This document shows, piece after piece, positions 1 through 6,275 of a stretch of 8,645 nucleotides of DNA. Within the stretch, counting starts at the first letter, position 1. Each line of letters begins with the position of its first letter. The stretch is from Actinomycetota bacterium (GTDB lineage Bacteria; Actinomycetota; Thermoleophilia; Miltoncostaeales; Miltoncostaeaceae), in assembly GCA_005800465.1 (NCBI GenBank), contig SYFI01000010.1:1-8645 (forward strand), given 5' to 3'. Both the position numbers and the translations under genes were made by a program. The notes beneath the pieces are model-generated. The model was not told the origin of the DNA. It saw only the letters and a list, made by a program, of their open reading frames with translations, and searched no databases.

Positions 1-767
1 CTCGACGCCGGTCAGTGGATGACGCTGCCAGCAGCCCTCGGATGGGTCACCTATGCCCAGGCGAACGCCCAGGGGGGTTGGCACGCTCCTCGGGCAGCAG
101 GGCAGGGCAACCGAGGCGTCACTGGTTGACGCCGCCCGCGTGCTCGCTGACGTCCGGCTGGCCATCGCCACGTTCGGCCCCGACGCGGTGGCCATGGTGA
201 GGGCCTCACCATCCACCAGAACAATGTCCGATGCAGATGCCGTGGCCTTTCTCTCGGGCGACACCAACTTCATGGTGCGCGCGGGGGCCGCCAACAAGGA
301 TATGTACGAGAAGGAGTCGCGCGGGCGACATCCTGTTGTCGTTCAACGCACTGTCGGGCACCGTGGCGCAGACGCCGAAGCAGCAGGACCCCCTCCTCGC
401 TGAGATCGTGCAGTCGGCCCGTGCCCTCACCTTCTACGTCCTCGGCAACACGCTGGTCACCGGGTCGTCGCTCGGCCTGTCCGGCCTCGGCCTGGGCAGC
501 GATTCCACAACGGCAGCGCCGGCCCGACTTGAGTACGCGGTGACGGCATCAGCGGCCGGTACCGACGCGTGGCTGGGGTATGACCAGGCGCAGGGCTGGA
601 ATGTGAGCCCCGGGGTCTGGTCGAGCGCGTGGGGCACCGCGGTGTACGCATCGCTGAGGAGCGGCCCGAGACGCACGGCGGGGGCGGTCATCGCGCTCAA
701 CGAGCTCTGGCAGGCCGGCATCAATGGCCTCAAGCTGCGGGCAGCCGCGCAGGTTCCGGCACCCTGA
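1..767 (+). pseudogene. Unrecognised protein, 5'-truncated by the window edge, two apparent frameshifts
   Basis: I do not recognise this protein. A continuous plausible protein is read only by changing frame twice: frame 1 from base 1 ('LDAGQWMTLPAALGWVTYAQ', ending near 'AQG'), then frame 2 from the six-G run at 72-77 ('GVGTLLGQQGRATEASLVDA' on to 'NKDMYEKESR'), then frame 3 from about 323 ('GDILLSFNALSGTVAQTPKQ' to the TGA at 765-767). Both changes fit one extra G in a G-run (72-77 and 323-325). The rebuilt fragment is about 255 residues, helix-rich at first, then Gly/Ser/Ala-rich with a hydrophobic stretch 'LTFYVLGNTLVTG'. I see no catalytic motif. The true start lies upstream of the window. 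Disruption could be real decay or sequencing error. The existence of the gene is fairly sure; its function is unknown. Confidence 0.55.
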
Positions 768-805
768 TCCATTACGCCTCTGTCGCACCGGCCTGCTGGC
801 CATGT

Positions 806-819
806 GGCCCATTTGGGCC
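806..819. repeat. Short inverted repeat between the upstream gene and the dehydrogenase
   Basis: GGCCC (806-810), loop ATTT, GGGCC (815-819); the A/T pair flanking the loop extends the symmetry to GGCCCA/TGGGCC. There is no T-tract, so a classic intrinsic terminator is unlikely, although it sits 39 nt after the upstream stop codon. It lies just upstream of the TAGAGT hexamer at 826-831, in the -35/spacer region, so an operator is an alternative. The role is unproven. Confidence 0.3.
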
Positions 820-825
820 GGGGCA

Positions 826-831
826 TAGAGT
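826..831 (+). promoter_or_regulatory. -10 hexamer TAGAGT of a leaderless promoter for the dehydrogenase
   Basis: TAGAGT is followed by six bases (GGCCCC) and then the ATG at 838. This places the expected transcription start at or next to the A of the ATG. There is no purine-rich ribosome binding site. No convincing -35 hexamer is visible. The same arrangement recurs upstream of most other genes in the window, which is the main support. Confidence 0.65.
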
Positions 832-837
832 GGCCCC

Positions 838-1935
838 ATGAATTCACCGACACTTGTAGTGATGGAGGGTGACGAGACCGGTCAGGAACTGCTGGAGCAG
901 GCGCTCCGCGTAATGGCTCCGGACGTCATCGGCATCACGCTGGCCACTGAGCGGTACGACCTTTCGCTCGCGGCGCGCCGGGCGAGCAGAAACGGCGTGG
1001 TGCATGACGCCGCACAGGTGCTGGTGCGCACCGGCTACGGCCTGAAGGCCGCCACCGTGACGCCCGAGGAGACGGGTGACGTGGGGAGCCCCAACGCCAC
1101 CCTGCGGAAGGAGATCGACGGTCGCGTGATCATCCGCACCGGCAGGCGAATCCCCGGCGTACGTCCCATCGGTGGCGTGCACGCCCCCATCTCTGTGGTG
1201 CGCATGGCTGTTGACGATGCCTACGACGCGCGCGAGTGGCGCGAGGGTGAGGGCATGGACGAGGTGGCATGGCGTGAAGAACACATCTCACGTCGCATCT
1301 GCCGCGCGGTGGCAGAGTTCTCGTTTCAGCAGGCGGTGCGCATGAATGCCACGGTGATGGGTGGCCCCAAGTGGACCGTCTCCCCGGTGTACGAGGCATG
1401 CTCAAAGAGGAAATGGATGCGGCATCGGGTCGCTACCCGGGCATCACCTACAAGCCCACGCTCATCGACGCGCTGTACGCCGTGCTCGTGAGCCATTCGG
1501 GCGAGACGCTCGTGGTGCCGTCGCTCAACCGCGATGGTGACCTGCTGTCGGACATGGTGCTGCAGCTATTCGGCACCATCGCCGGGGCTGAGTCGCTGCT
1601 CCCGGCGTTTGACGACGACTTCCGCCCGTCGGTGGTGATGGCCGAGGCACCGCACGACCGCCCCCACGCTGTTCGGCAAGGACGTCGCCAACCCGCTGGC
1701 AATGATCCTGGCTGGTGCCGCGGTACTGGGGTACATGCGATCCGATGAGGCATCCCGTGCCTCCCGCGCCATCAACGAGGGTGCGCTCGAAGCGGTGTCT
1801 GACGGTGTACGCCCGCCCGACCTCGGCGGCGACTGCTCCACCACCCACTTCACCGATGAGGTCATCCGACGGGTGCGCTCGAAGTTGGATGTGTGGGAGG
1901 CGCTTGGTGACAGCGCCGGTCCCCAGGCGATCTAA
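838..1935 (+). pseudogene. Isocitrate/isopropylmalate family dehydrogenase, with two compensating frameshifts
   Basis: NAD(P)-dependent beta-decarboxylating dehydrogenase of the isocitrate/isopropylmalate family; isocitrate dehydrogenase-like use of NADP is the likeliest role, but substrate is not proven. Family marks (numbers for the repaired protein) are 'DVGSPNATLR' at 81-90, the Arg-rich substrate region 'RTGRRIPGVRP' at 100-110, Lys178 in 'GGPKWTVSP', Asp211 in 'PTLIDALYAV', Asp235/Asp239 in 'NRDGDLLSDM', and the cofactor segment 'APHGTAPTLFGKDVANPLAM' at 271-290. Frame 1 runs from ATG 838 to Glu186 (1393-1395); one G appears lost at 1395-1396, so frame 3 gives 'GMLKEEMDAASG' onward. After 'EAPH' (1655) two bases seem missing near 1656-1657, returning to frame 1 for 'TLFGKDVANPLAM' and the TAA at 1933-1935. 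The net loss is 3 nt; repaired length is 366 aa. Unrepaired, translation from 838 stops at 1491 (217 aa). It is either a pseudogene or a sequence carrying two indel errors. It has its own leaderless-type promoter. Confidence 0.8.
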
Positions 1936-3782
1936 CGCAGGACCGTACGACCGAGATCGGTCCCCGGCAGCGAGCCGGGAGCCGTGGCTACCACTGTCAC
2001 CGTTGACCGACCGCGACGCACCCCCGAGTTGAGGCGCAGCGTTGCCCACCGTGTGCCCGCGTGGGAGAACCGCACCACCGCGACACCCATCACCCGGCTA
2101 CGGCCCCCTCGTGCCGGGCGTCTGATGACAAGCGCAGCGCGTGCTTTGCCCGACGCCCATACGCGAACACGGAGCGGCCCATGCAGCGGGGTGGTGCGCG
2201 GCACCGTGAGGCGCACGCGGACCTGCGGCCGGTCGGCATCGCTCGCGCCGGTCGCCGCCTCGCCTGTGGGCGGCTGACCGGCCACAGGGCCACCGGGTGC
2301 GTCGGGCACACCATCAAGACCCTGGGCGATGGGCACGAGGGCACCGTCCCCGCTGCCCCCGAGGTCGATCCCCGGCACTCCGGGAAGGCGCCCGAAGGGT
2401 CCGAGGGGCCCGAAGGGTCCGAGGGCCAGTGGCTGCAACTCGATGGCGCCGAGGTCGATGTGTGCGCCTGCCCGACGTGGATTCCCGAACACGTCGGTGG
2501 CATATGCCGCGGCGGCAGCACGTACCGAGCCATCGTCGGACCCGTCAACCACGGGCGATCCGATCTGCGGGGTGAGCGCGCGCAGGTCGGGTGAAAGCGG
2601 GTTGACATCCGAGAGAAAGCGTGGGTCGGCTGCCCGCCAGCTTCCCGCCACCACTCCTCCGTCCCCGGCCACGACGAGGTGGTTGATGTCGCGGGGCGCG
2701 GGCTGACTCCAGAGAAGGGACGGCCCCGCCGATGTGAACACGGCCTCGCCGGTCGCGCGGGCAGGCCATGCCGGTGCCGGGTTCACTCCGAGCCTCACTG
2801 CGGATGGAATGCACTGGCTGCTTCCAGCGCTGATCACGCCCGCGAGCGACGCGAGCGAAGCCGACGCGCCCTGTTCGTTCCGGCCGGAGATGGAGATGGC
2901 ATCGCGGCACTGCGCCCCGGCCGCCGCGTACACCGTTGAGAGCGTGAGCTGTACGCGGCTGCTGGGTGCCCCCACGCCACCCCGCGCATGGGTGACCATC
3001 AGCGCCTGCTGCGACGGCTGCACGTTGGCGATGATCGAGTTGCCCACGTCGAGTCGGCCCTTGCGGGCCTCGAGCATTCCGAGCACGGCCGAGGACGAGA
3101 TCGTCATTCCCCGGGCGCCGTCATTGGCAGTGGTACTGACGTTGCCCGATATCGTGCTGCGATCAATCGTGCCATCGAACAGTTGCACCGCTGGCCTGGC
3201 GCCACCGCCGAGCGCCGTGATGCTGCTCTGCGAGACGGTGGAGACGCCGTCCACTGCCACGAGCGGTGCCCCGTCGATATCGCGTACTGCCAGCGTCACG
3301 CCCCGCATGGATGATGCGGCCATAAGGGAGATCACGTTGCGGGGACTGGCTGGATCACGCATGTGGGTACCCGCGATGGCCAGAGCGCGGATCGTGCTGC
3401 CGGCGAGCGTGATGTGGGGAGTCTGCCCCGGCTGGGGTACCCCCAGCAGGATAACCGCCCCGACCCCACCAGGGCCGCTGATATTCACCTTCCGGGTGGT
3501 GAGGCCGAATTCCAACGAGCGGTCAAGCACGTGGAATCCCGAGGCCAACGTGATGGCCATAACCGGTCCGGCCACAGGGAGGGCGGCAACCTTCGCGCGC
3601 GCTCCGCTCAGCGTCTCGCACGGCAGCAGCGGGGTGATCACACACTGCGCGTCACTTCCGTGAAGAGGGTCCACGGAGATGGGGTTGAGCGCCTGTCCAT
3701 ATGCGAACCCAGCAGTGGTGGCGGCGATGGCCGCACAGCCAAGCGCCAGAAGGGCACCTCGTCTTGCCGAACGCACGAACAT
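1932..3782 (-). CDS. Exported beta-helix protein with choice-of-anchor-Q-like motif
   Basis: Predicted secreted protein of 616 aa. A signal peptide occupies about residues 1-31 (basic 'RSARR', hydrophobic core 'GALLALGCAAIAATTAG', likely cleavage after 'YGQA'). Residues ~40-440 are rich in short Val/Ile/Ser/Thr/Asn strand-like segments ('MRGVTLAVRDIDG', 'IDRSTISGNVS', 'VGNSIIANV'), as in right-handed parallel beta-helix proteins. At ~430-450 'TDVFGNPRRAGAHIDLGAIE' resembles the 'DIGAFE'-type end motif of choice-of-anchor-Q proteins. A Pro/Gly/Ala-rich linker (~451-515) leads to a C-terminal beta-sandwich-like domain (~520-616) of alternating hydrophobic strands. No LPXTG or C-terminal membrane anchor is visible. 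I chose the Met at 3782, not the Met at 3794, because TATGCT lies 7 nt before it and the 3794 codon falls within that hexamer. It is last of three minus-strand genes and overlaps the dehydrogenase stop tail to tail. Substrate or binding target is unknown. Confidence 0.8.
   Translation of the reverse strand: MFVRSARRGALLALGCAAIAATTAGFAYGQALNPISVDPLHGSDAQCVITPLLPCETLSGARAKVAALPVAGPVMAITLASGFHVLDRSLEFGLTTRKVNISGPGGVGAVILLGVPQPGQTPHITLAGSTIRALAIAGTHMRDPASPRNVISLMAASSMRGVTLAVRDIDGAPLVAVDGVSTVSQSSITALGGGARPAVQLFDGTIDRSTISGNVSTTANDGARGMTISSSAVLGMLEARKGRLDVGNSIIANVQPSQQALMVTHARGGVGAPSSRVQLTLSTVYAAAGAQCRDAISISGRNEQGASASLASLAGVISAGSSQCIPSAVRLGVNPAPAWPARATGEAVFTSAGPSLLWSQPAPRDINHLVVAGDGGVVAGSWRAADPRFLSDVNPLSPDLRALTPQIGSPVVDGSDDGSVRAAAAAYATDVFGNPRRAGAHIDLGAIELQPLALGPFGPLGPFGRLPGVPGIDLGGSGDGALVPIAQGLDGVPDAPGGPVAGQPPTGEAATGASDADRPQVRVRLTVPRTTPLHGPLRVRVWASGKARAALVIRRPARGGRSRVMGVAVVRFSHAGTRWATLRLNSGVRRGRSTVTVVATAPGSLPGTDLGRTVLR
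2391..2425. repeat. 18-bp tandem duplication in the beta-helix gene linker
   Basis: The unit beginning CCCGAAGGGTCCGAGGG at 2391 is repeated with an 18-bp period at 2409. On the minus strand it encodes the 'GPFGPLGPFG' repeat just after the 'IDLGAIELQ' motif of the secreted protein. The 18-bp period keeps the frame, so copy number can change linker length without a frameshift. Confidence 0.75.
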
Positions 3783-3789
3783 GAGATGA

Positions 3790-3795
3790 AGCATA
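3790..3795 (-). promoter_or_regulatory. -10 hexamer TATGCT, possible internal leaderless promoter for the beta-helix gene
   Basis: On the minus strand TATGCT is followed by seven bases (TCATCTC) and ATG at 3782. GGAG just upstream is 13 nt from that ATG and too close to the ATG at 3794, so it is a poor ribosome binding site for either. It suggests that the beta-helix gene can be transcribed separately from the two genes before it. Confidence 0.5.
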
Positions 3796-3806
3796 CTCCA
3801 GAGTGA

Positions 3807-4145
3807 TCAGGCCGTGCTGAGTCGCAGTTCCGGCCGCCGCCCCTGCCAGCCGCACCACAGTGCAAACAACACGATGGCGATTGCCGAGCCGGTCCAGTGC
3901 TGGCCGGTGAACACGCCCAGCAGACTGATGAGCCCGGCGACGATGGCACCCGCAAATGTGGGCACCAGCGGCAGGTGCACCACACGTACCGTTACATAGG
4001 TGGCGATGAGCCACGCAGCAGGACCGATGAGCCAGCCCCATGTCTCAAAGAACGAGTGGGGAAGGGTGAGTCCGGTCGTCGCGCCGAGAATGGCGACGAT
4101 GATCGCCTGGCACAGCGTGGCCCTCCAGAGGATCCCCCAGTCCAT
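3807..4145 (-). CDS. Small multi-pass membrane protein, unknown function
   Basis: 112-aa hydrophobic protein. Likely membrane segments are about 10-28 ('TLCQAIIVAILGATTGLTL'), 36-55 ('WGWLIGPAAWLIATYVTVRV'), 60-78 ('VPTFAGAIVAGLISLLGVF') and 85-102 ('GSAIAIVLFALWCGWQG'), so four helices, ending in a short basic tail 'RRPELRLSTA'. I do not recognise the family. It begins six bases after the stop codon of the GH15-like gene and ends 24 nt before the chosen start of the secreted beta-helix protein, so it is very probably co-transcribed with the former. No promoter hexamer of the local type stands before its ATG. Its membrane position between a cytoplasmic-looking and a secreted protein suggests, only by context, a surface-related role. 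Confidence 0.75.
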   Translation of the reverse strand: MDWGILWRATLCQAIIVAILGATTGLTLPHSFFETWGWLIGPAAWLIATYVTVRVVHLPLVPTFAGAIVAGLISLLGVFTGQHWTGSAIAIVLFALWCGWQGRRPELRLSTA

Positions 4146-4151
4146 GGGCGC

Positions 4152-5138
4152 CTAGCCGTCGAGCAGATCGGGCAGATAGGGAATGTTTCCCCTGGCATCG
4201 CCCGGGGGCATCCCCACCACGACCTCCGCGGTGATGTCGTCAACGCGTGCCTCGGACGGCGGCTCCTGTCCGGACATGTCACGGACGGGTCCCCCGGGGC
4301 CTGCGGTGTCGATCCACTTCTGCACGTACTCGGCCTCGCGGCTGTAGCCAAGATCGTTGAACACGGTCACTGCGCGGTGCTGGTCTTCCATCCATGCCAG
4401 GCGTCCATCGCCCTTGGGGCCATCGCCGTATGAGGTGGTGACCGAGCGCACCATGGCGCCGGTGGGGTGGTACATCATCCCCTTCAGCATGATCGCCCGC
4501 ATGTCGTGATCGCAGTCGGCACCCCACATGCGCCAGAACAGGGCGGTTTCCTCAACCGTGCGGCGCAGGTCGGTGCCCTTGGCGCTCGGGTCCTGCCAGC
4601 GCAGCGCCATGACGCGGCGATCGCCCTCAGACAGGGTTGTGGTTCCCCCCAGGTCAACGCCGTACCCATGCAGGCGCACTTCGCTCTGCAGTTCAATGGT
4701 GAGGCCCGGCCCGTAGCCGATAATCTTGCGGCCCTCTGTACGCCACCGCGGCGCGTTGCGTCCGTAGGCGTAGCGCAGGCGGGTGACCATTCCGATCTCC
4801 ACCTCGCCCTCAAGCACCACCACCTGGCGGATGAACATGCCGGGATGCGATGCCTGCACGGGGCCACGGGTGGGAACCATCATGCAGTCGATCACCCGCA
4901 CGAGCCCCGCGGGGCTCTTCAGGTCGGTCTCCACAATGAGCGTGCCCTCGCGGTGACGGTGGGCCACGGTCTCAGAGTCGGGGAAGATCAGCTCCACGCC
5001 CCCGCCACGCTCATGGTCAACAAGACGGCTGATGATGGTGGGCTGGTCGATGCGCGGTGCAACGAGCCAGGTGAGCGTGGCGTTCTCGTCAACCAGACCC
5101 ATGGCCCGGCCGTCGGAGATCAGAAGGGGTTCAGACAT
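4152..5138 (-). CDS. Truncated GH15/trehalase-like protein lacking most of the catalytic barrel
   Basis: 328-aa protein. Residues ~5-190 match the N-terminal beta-sandwich of bacterial GH15 glucoamylase/trehalase-like enzymes: 'ISDGRAMGLVDENATLTWLV' (cf. the family 'IGDGRTxALVxxDGxIDWLC'), 'GTLIVETDLKSPAGLVRVID', 'VVVLEGEVEIGMVTRLRYAY', 'GDRRVMALRW'. Residues ~193-275 resemble the start of the (alpha/alpha)6 barrel ('AIMLKGMMYHPTGAMVRSVT', then 'LGYSREAEYVQKW'), but the usual 'YRYCWxRD' region is 'GDGRLAWMEDQH' and the protein ends about 50 residues later. The catalytic Glu residues of GH15, which lie further on, are therefore absent, and hydrolase activity is unlikely. Full-length relatives are usually around 600 aa. 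There is no signal peptide. The stop is followed after six bases by the membrane-protein ATG, so the short form looks like the settled gene end, not a recent break. A sugar-binding or scaffold role is a guess. Confidence 0.7.
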   Translation of the reverse strand: MSEPLLISDGRAMGLVDENATLTWLVAPRIDQPTIISRLVDHERGGGVELIFPDSETVAHRHREGTLIVETDLKSPAGLVRVIDCMMVPTRGPVQASHPGMFIRQVVVLEGEVEIGMVTRLRYAYGRNAPRWRTEGRKIIGYGPGLTIELQSEVRLHGYGVDLGGTTTLSEGDRRVMALRWQDPSAKGTDLRRTVEETALFWRMWGADCDHDMRAIMLKGMMYHPTGAMVRSVTTSYGDGPKGDGRLAWMEDQHRAVTVFNDLGYSREAEYVQKWIDTAGPGGPVRDMSGQEPPSEARVDDITAEVVVGMPPGDARGNIPYLPDLLDG

Positions 5139-5144
5139 GTGGGC

Positions 5145-5150
5145 AGGCTA
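5145..5150 (-). promoter_or_regulatory. -10 hexamer TAGCCT for the three-gene minus-strand block
   Basis: On the minus strand TAGCCT is followed by six bases (GCCCAC) and ATG at 5138, the leaderless geometry seen elsewhere in the window. It faces away from the plus-strand hexamer at 5167-5172; the two are 16 bp apart in a 41-bp intergenic region. Confidence 0.6.
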
Positions 5151-5166
5151 GCCGAGGTCCAGCACC

Positions 5167-5172
5167 TAGAAT
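5167..5172 (+). promoter_or_regulatory. -10 hexamer TAGAAT for the DsbA-like gene
   Basis: TAGAAT is followed by seven bases (CGTCTTT) and ATG at 5180, with no ribosome binding site. The -35 region of each divergent promoter overlaps the -10 region of the other, so simultaneous polymerase binding looks difficult. Confidence 0.65.
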
Positions 5173-5179
5173 CGTCTTT

Positions 5180-6064
5180 ATGGAAATCGAGATCACCTTC
5201 ATCTCCGATCCGGGGTGCCCTTGGGGCTACTCCGCATCGCCATCGCTGGCCGCGCTGCAGTGGCGTTACGGCCCACGCCTGACCTGGCGACTGGTCACCA
5301 TCGGGCTCGCCGAGGACGCCTCAATGTACGAGTCGCGCGGCTACGACCCCTTCATGATGGGCGAGCGCATGGAGATGTTCCGTCAGTTCGGCATGCCGTT
5401 TACGGTCGGTCCCCGCGCCCGCCTCACCGGAACCGGGCGGGCATGCAGGGCCCTCCAGGCCGTACGGGCGCTGTCCCCCGGTAACGAGATCACGGCCTTC
5501 CGTGCGCTGCAGTTCAGCTGGTTCACCACGCGAATGCTCATGGATGAGGACGAGAACATCGCAGCGGCACTTGCCGGCGTCCCGGGCCTGAATGTGCCCG
5601 CAGTGATGGGCCTGCTGGACGACCCCGCGATCGAGGCGGCGTATCAGGCCGACAGAGCAGAGGCACGCACGGCCGCGGGCAGCCCCACGGCATTTCAGGG
5701 CAAAGCAGCCATTACCGATGGGGCCGTGCGGTACACCGCTCCATCACTCATCTTTCGCGCAGGCGACCGCACGCTCGAGGCCGGTGGATTTCAGTCGATG
5801 GAGGCCTACGACGTAATTGTGGCCAATCTGGACCCCACGGGATCGCGACGCGACGTGCCCGAGGATCTGCCGGAGGCGGTGCTCGGCGAGTTCCCGCTCG
5901 GCCTCACCACTCAGGAGGTGGCCGAGGTGATGCGCACCGACATCGAGCAGCCGATCAACCGAACGGCCGCCGCGCAGTCGCTCATCCGTGCCGTAGGCCG
6001 TGGCACCGTGGCGGTGCGGCCGCTGGGTGATGATGGCCTGTGGACCGCGACCCAGACGGTATGA
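5180..6064 (+). CDS. DsbA-fold (thioredoxin superfamily) protein with C-terminal winged-helix-like extension
   Basis: 294-aa, no signal peptide, so probably cytoplasmic. The N-terminus 'ITFISDPGCPWGYSASPSL' is the first strand and active-site turn of a DsbA/FrnE-type thioredoxin fold; the site is C13-P-W-G16, so the second Cys of a CxxC is missing. The cis-Pro loop is probably 'YTAPSLIF' (Pro188), followed by 'GDRTLEAGGFQSMEAYDVIV'; residues between form the helical insertion, including a second Cys (Cys89). Residues ~230-294 ('FPLGLTTQEVAEVMRTDIEQ' ... 'LIRAVGRGTVAVRPLGDDGL') look like a winged helix: a helix pair, then a 'GxVxxxPxGxxGLW' wing. With one active-site Cys, ordinary dithiol oxidoreductase activity is doubtful; glutathione or mycothiol-type chemistry, isomerase (HCCA-like) or sensing are alternatives. 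Start chosen by the leaderless hexamer 7 nt upstream. Confidence 0.75.
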   Translation: MEIEITFISDPGCPWGYSASPSLAALQWRYGPRLTWRLVTIGLAEDASMYESRGYDPFMMGERMEMFRQFGMPFTVGPRARLTGTGRACRALQAVRALSPGNEITAFRALQFSWFTTRMLMDEDENIAAALAGVPGLNVPAVMGLLDDPAIEAAYQADRAEARTAAGSPTAFQGKAAITDGAVRYTAPSLIFRAGDRTLEAGGFQSMEAYDVIVANLDPTGSRRDVPEDLPEAVLGEFPLGLTTQEVAEVMRTDIEQPINRTAAAQSLIRAVGRGTVAVRPLGDDGLWTATQTV

Positions 6065-6125
6065 GAGAAGAGGTCAGCCATCAGGGTCGGGCGCTCGGAC
6101 CGCTCGGGAACGACTGCGTCGACCG

Positions 6126-6272
6126 ATGCGAAATCCACTGGTCGCCGCATGTGCACCCGACGCAATCGCCGTATGGCTGCTGGTCATCCCGGCCGTGATC
6201 GGCGCCTTCGTGCCCACGTTTGTCAGTGGCGAGCTCGCCATTCCCCACCGACGGTTGGGGCGGTACGGTTGA
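6126..6272 (+). CDS. Possible small membrane peptide (doubtful)
   Basis: 48-aa reading frame from ATG 6126 to TGA 6270-6272 containing one hydrophobic stretch, 'DAIAVWLLVIPAVIGAFVPT', that could span a membrane. Against it, there is no TANNNT hexamer at the usual spacing and no ribosome binding site, and the frame is the tail of a longer open frame that overlaps the DsbA-like gene. It could equally be remnant or chance. Confidence 0.2.
   Translation: MRNPLVAACAPDAIAVWLLVIPAVIGAFVPTFVSGELAIPHRRLGRYG
6264..6269 (+). promoter_or_regulatory. -10 hexamer TACGGT for the aquaporin gene
   Basis: TACGGT is followed by six bases (TGAGCC) and ATG at 6276, matching the leaderless spacing of the other genes. 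It is the least TAGAGT-like of the set. Confidence 0.45.
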
Positions 6273-6275
6273 GCC

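Larger units (their letters stand above)
6065..6275. other. 211-bp gap before the aquaporin gene
   Basis: This is the longest gap between confident genes in the window. It holds the aquaporin -10 hexamer at its right end and one small hydrophobic reading frame (6126-6272, listed separately). I see no tRNA-like or strong terminator structure in it. Confidence 0.5.

Noticed and set aside
1393..1398. Programmed ribosomal frameshift in the dehydrogenase
   Set aside because: No slippery heptamer or downstream pseudoknot is evident, the family has no known frameshifting, and a second, opposite shift would also be required.
2734..3663. Long open frame (309 aa) on the plus strand
   Set aside because: It is antisense to the beta-helix gene, which has a signal peptide, repeat pattern and family-like end motif. 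The plus frame has shadow-like composition and no promoter hexamer at its start.
3792..3794. ATG at 3794 as the start of the beta-helix gene
   Set aside because: It lies inside the TATGCT hexamer and adds only four residues; the ATG at 3782 has leaderless spacing and gives a cleaner signal peptide.
4467..5282. 271-aa plus-strand open frame overlapping the GH15-like and DsbA-like genes
   Set aside because: It is antisense to a clearly family-like protein and overlaps the DsbA-like start in another frame; His/Gln-rich shadow composition.
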